Source: Methanosalsum zhilinae DSM 4017 (GTDB taxonomy: Archaea; Halobacteriota; Methanosarcinia; Methanosarcinales; Methanosarcinaceae). From it: 64,000 bases of DNA. Shown here in pieces: positions 59,922-64,000 of this stretch. Numbering within the stretch: position 1 is the stretch's first letter; each line of letters starts with the position of its first letter. Made by a program: the position numbers and the translations under genes. The notes beneath the pieces were generated by a model that saw only the letters and a list, made by a program, of their open reading frames with translations, made no database searches and was not told the DNA's origin. The stretch is taken from contig NC_015676.1 of the NCBI RefSeq assembly GCF_000217995.1, positions 1,218,103 to 1,282,102 of the forward strand. Direction: 5' to 3'.

Positions 59922-60614
59922 TTATAATAATTTGGTTTCAGCATCCCCTTTAGTCAGCCGATTGATAAGACTGTAAAAATCGTTCTGGATTCCGGCAGGT
60001 ATCCTTACAACAGCTACCCATGATCCATCATTCTGCCATTCATCTTTTACAAGCTGACCGAACTTTGATATTTCACCATATGACTTTGCTGCATATTCCG
60101 GAGGGATTTTTACAGCCACATCAACCTCTTCAAATCTTATGGGAATAATTGGACGTATCGCTTTCATTACAATATTGACCTGTTCATCTATACTTTTGAA
60201 CAGGTCTATATGCACTTTTGCCTCCTCCATTGCCTTTTCAATTCTTGAAGGAGGATGAGGGGTTTTTGTCTGGGGATTTATCGCGTTTTGCGCAATTGTA
60301 GTTATGACCTGTCTGGTTTTATCCTCCAGCATCTGCTTTCTCTGTTCACTGGTAAGCTGAAGTTCTCCATGTTCAATTATGTTCTTCGCAATTTCAATAA
60401 CATCATTTGTCCCAAACACATTAGCAAGATCTGATTCTGATGAATGATCCCCTTTAGCAGCATCTTCAAAAACAGATTCAACTGCAAGAATTGATTCGAC
60501 CTGCACATCGTCTCCTTTCTTCAGGGAAAGGGCACCTTCCGGATCTACCAGAACTTCAAATTGCTTTCCGCCCTTTTTAAGTCTTGCAGTCACAGCTTCA
60601 TCTAAAGATACCAT
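59922..60614 (-). CDS. sdo1: SBDS homologue, ribosome maturation factor
   Basis: This 230-residue archaeal SBDS/Sdo1 protein acts in late maturation of the large ribosomal subunit. Three domains are visible: FYSH (MVSLDEAVTARLKKGGKQFE), the helical middle (LQLTSEQRKQMLEDKTRQVITTIAQNAI and HPPSRIEKAMEEAK), and the C-terminal ferredoxin-like domain (IRPIIPIRFEEVDVAVKIP). The ATG at 60614 follows AAAGGTG. A GTG nine bases upstream is less well placed. It lies in the superoperon between psmA and rrp4. Confidence 0.96.
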   Translation of the reverse strand: MVSLDEAVTARLKKGGKQFEVLVDPEGALSLKKGDDVQVESILAVESVFEDAAKGDHSSESDLANVFGTNDVIEIAKNIIEHGELQLTSEQRKQMLEDKTRQVITTIAQNAINPQTKTPHPPSRIEKAMEEAKVHIDLFKSIDEQVNIVMKAIRPIIPIRFEEVDVAVKIPPEYAAKSYGEISKFGQLVKDEWQNDGSWVAVVRIPAGIQNDFYSLINRLTKGDAETKLL

Positions 60615-60637
60615 ATTGAACACCTTTCACATCATAA

Positions 60638-61441
60638 TTACTCAGAATCTTCTTCAGTATCTTCTTCTGACGATTCTTCCGATTTTTCTTCAGAACTCTC
60701 CTGTTCATCTTCTTTGTGTTTTTGAAGAATTCGATCCACATAGGATTTGACTTCATCAGATGACAGTTTCCTGAACATTTTGCTTTCTGTATCAACGATT
60801 CCAATCTCAACTGTTGAGGCATTTAACTTTCCTTCAGCTGACTGGTAGATAGCATCCATTCCAAGTTCAATGGCCGCATCCTGATCCATATCATCAGCAT
60901 AGTTTGCTTCAAAAGTTTCCATGAAACTGTTTCTTCCGGCACCAATAGCAGTTGCTTTGTATTCCAGAAGTGCTCCGCTTGGATCAGTTTCGAACAAACG
61001 GGGTCTGTCATCATCAACACCTGCGATCAGTAATGCTGTACCATAAGGCCTTACACCACCAAACTGAGTATATGTCTGTTTATGATCACAGAGCCGCTTG
61101 GAAAGCACCTCTACACCAATTGGTTCATCATATGATACTACGTTGATCTGTGCTTCGATTCTTGCTTTATCTACAAGAGCACGGGCATCAGCAACAAGCC
61201 CGGAGGTGGCTACGCCAATATGTTCATCGATCTGAAATATCTTTTCAATTGACTCCGCCTCAATAAGCTTACTTGTAATTCTCTTGTCAACCAGCAGAGC
61301 AACACCGTCCCTGTACTTTATACCTGCTGCAGTAGTACCCCTTTTTACAGCTTCTCTGGCATACTCTACCTGAAATATACGTCCGTCAGGGCTAAAAACA
61401 GTAATCGCTCTATCATATCCCATTTGTGGTGCCATTTGCAT
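60638..61441 (-). CDS. psmA: Proteasome subunit alpha
   Basis: The 267-residue alpha subunit forms the gated outer rings of the 20S proteasome. The N-terminal gate and H0 helix region is MGYDRAITVFSPDGRIFQVEYAREAVKRG, followed by GVALLVDKRI and QTYTQFGGVRPYGTALLIAGVD. The C-terminus carries about 24 residues, almost all Glu, Ser and Asp, beyond the normal end. The ATG at 61441 follows GGAGATGAT with a 6-nt gap. A TATA box 75 bp upstream gives it its own promoter inside the superoperon. Its partner psmB is 50 kb away. Confidence 0.97.
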   Translation of the reverse strand: MQMAPQMGYDRAITVFSPDGRIFQVEYAREAVKRGTTAAGIKYRDGVALLVDKRITSKLIEAESIEKIFQIDEHIGVATSGLVADARALVDKARIEAQINVVSYDEPIGVEVLSKRLCDHKQTYTQFGGVRPYGTALLIAGVDDDRPRLFETDPSGALLEYKATAIGAGRNSFMETFEANYADDMDQDAAIELGMDAIYQSAEGKLNASTVEIGIVDTESKMFRKLSSDEVKSYVDRILQKHKEDEQESSEEKSEESSEEDTEEDSE

Positions 61442-61512
61442 GCGTTTATCATCTCCTGTGAATATTATATATGTAAAATTGGTTAAATGCCTTGTATAAT
61501 ATAGTCTACACT

Positions 61513-61521
61513 AATTTATAT
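61513..61521 (-). promoter_or_regulatory. Internal TATA box upstream of psmA
   Basis: On the minus strand ATATAAATT lies in the 89-bp gap between rnp2 and psmA. That places a start near 61490 and a leader of about 50 nt. It would allow proteasome and exosome genes to be expressed apart from the RNase P genes upstream. Confidence 0.45.
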
Positions 61522-61530
61522 GTGACTGTA

Positions 61531-61896
61531 TCAATGTTTATCGGGTTTAAATATATTCTCATTTTCTAAATACTTCTCTGTTGCTTTTGCCACAGTTCCA
61601 GATATCCCCATGACATATATTACTACAGGTATTCCAGCAATGGAGTTAACAGTAGCCAGTACCGCACGTACAGTATCAGTCATCAGGTAATTACATCTTA
61701 TTATACCTTTTGAATTTTCATATTTAAGCAGTCTCATATTGCACTCGCTTGACCCTACATCTCCGATTAACAGGTTCGCACATGAGAATATTTCACTTAT
61801 CAGATCTTCCCTCAGAACATTTTTCTCAGATACGAGTTCAAATGCAAGGTAACGTTTTTTTTCTCTTAATGTGGGAGGAAGTATTTTCAAATGCAA
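61531..61896 (-). CDS. rnp2: Ribonuclease P protein component 2 (Pop5)
   Basis: Rnp2 (121 residues) is the Pop5 homologue that pairs with Rpp30 to support the catalytic domain of RNase P RNA. Family sequence: MHLKILPPTLREKKRYLAFEL at the N-terminus, FSCANLLIGDVGSSECNMRLL, and GIIRCNYLMTDTVRAVLATV. A GGAGG ribosome site precedes the ATG. It directly follows rnp3 (13-bp gap), as the two proteins act as a pair. Confidence 0.95.
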   Translation of the reverse strand: MHLKILPPTLREKKRYLAFELVSEKNVLREDLISEIFSCANLLIGDVGSSECNMRLLKYENSKGIIRCNYLMTDTVRAVLATVNSIAGIPVVIYVMGISGTVAKATEKYLENENIFKPDKH

Positions 61897-61909
61897 AGCC
61901 TCCAGGTCA

Positions 61910-62611
61910 TCAATTTATAATCTCAACACCTTCGAAAATAAAGCTACTCTTATTGTTTTTTTCAAGCATTCTCAGTGGAGTATTGGATAATGCATCCATT
62001 GCTTCATCTCGAGTCATTCCAAATAGTTTTGCAAGCGCTATCATTTCCAGTGGAGCACGCATATCATAAATTGAAAATGAATTACTCGTTAAGATTAACG
62101 GAACATTGAACTTACGTGCAAGATTTAGATTGTTCTTAAAGTGTAACAATGAATGTACTCTTTTCCCACCACGTCCCTTTGTTATAAGATCGAGATTAAA
62201 ATCAATAGCAACATTATTGGTGGATGCGGCTTTTGCAAGTACATGATTGAGTCCACTATCTCTTGGAGTAATAGGATGCGCCAGATAATCTATATTTGGA
62301 TTTTCAACTGCTGCCCGATTTATTTTTTCACTCCCGCCATGAACTGAAATAATATCTACCTTATTCCTATATTTTCCAACAAGGCCGTGAAGTTTCGAAG
62401 GAGAATCAGTGACAATTTCTATTCCCCTATAAATGTTAAGTTCATCCTCCTCGTAGTCCATGTCAATGTCAGCTCGTTTATTGTTTGAGTGTGTGGTGAT
62501 AACGATACCTGAATAGCCCAGATGTTTTGCAAAATCTGTAATTTCAGAAACTGAACTGGTCCCGTCTGGATAAGAATGTACATTACATTCATAAAATTTG
62601 TATTTATTCAA
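61910..62611 (-). CDS. rnp3: Ribonuclease P protein component 3 (Rpp30)
   Basis: Rnp3 (233 residues) is the TIM-barrel Rpp30 protein of RNase P. FYECNVHSYPDG at the start, GYSGIVITTHSN, IDIISVHGG-like VDIISVHGGSEKINRAA, DYLAHPI and LTSNSFSIYDMRAPLEMIAL are typical. The best start is TTG at 62611. It lies 6 nt after GGAGG and overlaps the stop of the preceding gene by 8 bp. A frame starting at ATG 62638 would run inside that gene without a ribosome site. Confidence 0.93.
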   Translation of the reverse strand: MNKYKFYECNVHSYPDGTSSVSEITDFAKHLGYSGIVITTHSNNKRADIDMDYEEDELNIYRGIEIVTDSPSKLHGLVGKYRNKVDIISVHGGSEKINRAAVENPNIDYLAHPITPRDSGLNHVLAKAASTNNVAIDFNLDLITKGRGGKRVHSLLHFKNNLNLARKFNVPLILTSNSFSIYDMRAPLEMIALAKLFGMTRDEAMDALSNTPLRMLEKNNKSSFIFEGVEIIN

Positions 62612-63044
62612 GCACTTCCTCCATAAATCTTCTGGCATTGTCCCAGTTTTTTGGGAAAGTGGTGATTTTCATTTTTACGGTAACTGCATCAGATGACGAT
62701 GAGAGTTCAAGTTTTCCCTGATATGCTGTCTGCTTATCAAATTTCATGTAGAAGAACTGATCTTCATCAAGCCTGAGACTTATTTCAGATCTTAACTTTT
62801 CAAGATCATCGGGATTTAATTCCTTTTTTAGAAAGCTGATAAAATATCTGCACTTTGATCTTTGAGTGATCTGGGCATTATAAATGATAATTGGGTTGCC
62901 ATAATGTCCCTCAGCGGATATGGTCTCAACTAACTTTTCTTTGTCAGAATCAATATTTTGCAAAAAAAAATCCAGGGCTTGATCAACCCTGGATCTATCT
63001 TCCGTTGAATGCGCGTTAACTCGCAGAGTAATATACTGAATCAC
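62604..63044 (-). CDS. COG1325 RNA-binding protein (exosome-associated)
   Basis: This 146-residue protein of the archaeal COG1325 family is predicted to bind RNA and is found in the exosome superoperon. It starts [20 protein letters not shown] and contains the conserved [19 protein letters not shown] and [27 protein letters not shown]. It overlaps the rpl15e stop by 4 bp (ATGA) at one end and rnp3 by 8 bp at the other, so three genes are translationally linked. The molecular role is not established. Confidence 0.88.
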   Translation of the reverse strand: MIQYITLRVNAHSTEDRSRVDQALDFFLQNIDSDKEKLVETISAEGHYGNPIIIYNAQITQRSKCRYFISFLKKELNPDDLEKLRSEISLRLDEDQFFYMKFDKQTAYQGKLELSSSSDAVTVKMKITTFPKNWDNARRFMEEVLE

Positions 63045-63640
63045 TTGACCCGACTCAACTTTGAACTTATACTTGGCCTAGTTTTTTCTGTACCTTTACC
63101 ACGGCCCATCATACCTCTGCCTTTCCTTCCAGCACTGGTTTTACCACGGTACGCACGTCCCTTCTGTGAGCTTTTACATATCCAGTTGAGATTCTTATCA
63201 TTCTGAATGACAGGATGTGCAGGATCAACAAGAATTACCTCATACCACTTGGACATACCGTCTTCAGCTACCCAATATGAGTTCAGGACTTCCATGTTAG
63301 GATACTTTCTGCTAGCACGCTCCTCCGCAATTCTCTGTATGCTCTTTCCAGGAGTCATTTTGTTTTTGCCCATACGCTGGGTACGTCTACCACGCACGTA
63401 CCTGGATTTCCTCAAACCACCGCGACGAACCTTTGCCCTTGCGATTATGATCCCCTGTTTTGCTTTGTACCCCAGTGATCTTGCACGATCTATACGTGTT
63501 GGTCTTTCAATCCTGACCAGTGAACCTTCCTTTCTCCATTTCTGAAGACGTTCCCACCTGAGATCCTTCACGTATGTATTATCAGGATCTTTCCATGCGT
63601 CTCTGACATATCCATAAAATGATTTTGACAATTTGGTCAC
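63041..63640 (-). CDS. rpl15e: 50S ribosomal protein L15e
   Basis: This 199-residue basic ribosomal protein has family sequence [54 protein letters not shown] and [20 protein letters not shown]. The C-terminus is Gly/Arg/Lys-rich. The start is GTG at 63640, preceded by AAAGGT. It heads the RNA-processing superoperon that runs to pfdB. Confidence 0.97.
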   Translation of the reverse strand: MTKLSKSFYGYVRDAWKDPDNTYVKDLRWERLQKWRKEGSLVRIERPTRIDRARSLGYKAKQGIIIARAKVRRGGLRKSRYVRGRRTQRMGKNKMTPGKSIQRIAEERASRKYPNMEVLNSYWVAEDGMSKWYEVILVDPAHPVIQNDKNLNWICKSSQKGRAYRGKTSAGRKGRGMMGRGKGTEKTRPSISSKLSRVK

Positions 63641-63697
63641 CTTTGTTTCATCTTAGTTTCATGGTTCAATTCATCGGTTTAACGAATCACATCCCTA

Positions 63698-63712
63698 CGG
63701 GAATATATCCCG
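63698..63712 (-). promoter_or_regulatory. Palindrome over the putative superoperon TATA box
   Basis: CGGGA and TCCCG flank an AT core, forming a 15-bp dyad that contains the TATA-like GATATATTC on the minus strand. It is 58-72 bp upstream of the rpl15e start, right for its promoter. A dimeric regulator could compete with TBP here. Confidence 0.4.
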
Positions 63713-63864
63713 ATAATGAAACATCCGCTACTACATACCTGATTGCATTTAAGTTTTTGTGTTTTGTTCAGGTTTCTATGTAATGCAGTAGCATTTGTAG
63801 CATATATTTCTCGCAAAGTACATATAATTATCAACCATATATTATATTGTAGTTTTTTAACCAT

Positions 63865-64000
63865 GCGAAGTTAATGCAGCTTTCAATCATTGCATCTTCA
63901 GGCATAGGTTAGTCCAGTACGAAATGATATGTGCTGGAAGGGAGTACTGATACCCCTGGCATGTCGCTGGTTTGAAAGCAGCCAGCCATGGAACGCCACA
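63865..64000 (+). other. Unassigned structured non-coding stretch at window edge
   Basis: The last 136 bp are clearly richer in G+C than the spacer before them, and no frame has a convincing coding start. On the plus strand CCAGTAC and GTGCTGG can form a 7-bp hairpin. Further on, GCTG-GTTTGAAAG-CAGC resembles a T-arm. A TATA-like run at about 63836-63846 would start a transcript near 63868. A non-coding RNA running off the edge is possible. I could not match it to SRP, RNase P or a tRNA. The interval 63713-63835 is AT-rich spacer. Confidence 0.3.

Noticed and set aside
62612-62638. ATG start for rnp3 at 62638
   Set aside because: It falls inside the COG1325 gene without a ribosome site. TTG 62611 follows GGAGG at the right distance.
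63865-64000. SRP RNA or RNase P RNA at the right edge
   Set aside because: A GGAAGGGAG segment recalls SRP helix 8, but the following conserved bases and the Alu-domain sequence are absent. No RNase P conserved region is visible.

Overview
The window is a stretch of an archaeal chromosome, most likely from a member of the Methanosarcinaceae. The evidence is direct: an acetyl-CoA decarbonylase/synthase (ACDS) operon in the order cdhA-cdhB-cdhC-cooC-cdhD-cdhE, a homo(n)citrate synthase of coenzyme B synthesis, TFB, TFE, two proteasome subunits, the archaeal exosome, aCPSF1, deoxyhypusine synthase, and an rRNA operon with archaeal 16S/23S sequence and bulge-helix-bulge processing stems. The DNA is AT-rich and spacers carry TATA boxes. 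Two proteins end in long acidic tails, which would fit a halophilic or halotolerant methanogen, but the genus cannot be fixed from the sequence alone.

Layout. 1-6.5 kb: a truncated membrane protein, a K+-independent proton-pumping pyrophosphatase behind a long structured leader, an uncharacterised protein, a dihydropteroate synthase-like protein and FtsZ1. 6.8-15 kb: a HAD phosphatase, then a minus-strand run of information-processing genes (aCPSF1 terminator nuclease, proteasome beta, HD protein, TFE alpha) and an ATP-grasp/NMD3/DUF362 operon. 15-20.5 kb: the rRNA operon on the minus strand, 16S-tRNA-Ala-23S-tRNA-Cys-5S. 20.8-28.7 kb: the ACDS operon. 29-31 kb: a zinc-finger rhomboid protease, an orphan protein and an NYN-domain protein. 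31-37 kb: coenzyme B and central metabolism (AksA, LarB, NAD kinase, FBPase/IMPase, GAPDH) and a DUF89/CooT-like pair. 37-49 kb: secreted or membrane proteins (alkaline-phosphatase-fold protein, CAP-domain protein, a 37-residue membrane peptide, a SIMPL protein), deoxyhypusine synthase, two tandem sensor kinases, tRNA-Thr, Trm5, a LysE transporter and TFB. 49-55 kb: Gar1, a (TCTA)10 tract, pyruvate phosphate dikinase, an ACT protein, a PaaK-type CoA ligase and a DHH phosphoesterase. 55.7-63.6 kb: the archaeal RNA-processing/proteasome superoperon rpl15e - COG1325 - rnp3 - rnp2 - psmA - SBDS - rrp4 - rrp41 - rrp42 - rpl37Ae - rpoP - Brix - pcc1 - pfdB.

How it fits together. The ACDS complex makes or cleaves acetyl-CoA. 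PpdK, GAPDH and FBPase carry carbon from pyruvate towards sugars. The pyrophosphatase recovers energy from biosynthetic pyrophosphate. Three genes have family links to nickel (CooC, a CooT-like protein and LarB), which suits a nickel-dependent methanogen. The rest is mostly core transcription, RNA turnover, RNase P, proteasome and ribosome biogenesis.

I did not find a CRISPR array, insertion sequence, prophage or clear defence system. The unusual items are structural and regulatory: a 13-bp inverted repeat in the pyrophosphatase leader, an 11-bp inverted repeat bracketing the TATA box of a tiny membrane-protein gene, a tetranucleotide microsatellite, complete bulge-helix-bulge motifs around 23S, tRNA-Cys placed between 23S and 5S, an apparent frameshift in a sensor kinase, a gene that seems to lack a standard start codon, and an unassigned non-coding stretch at the right edge.
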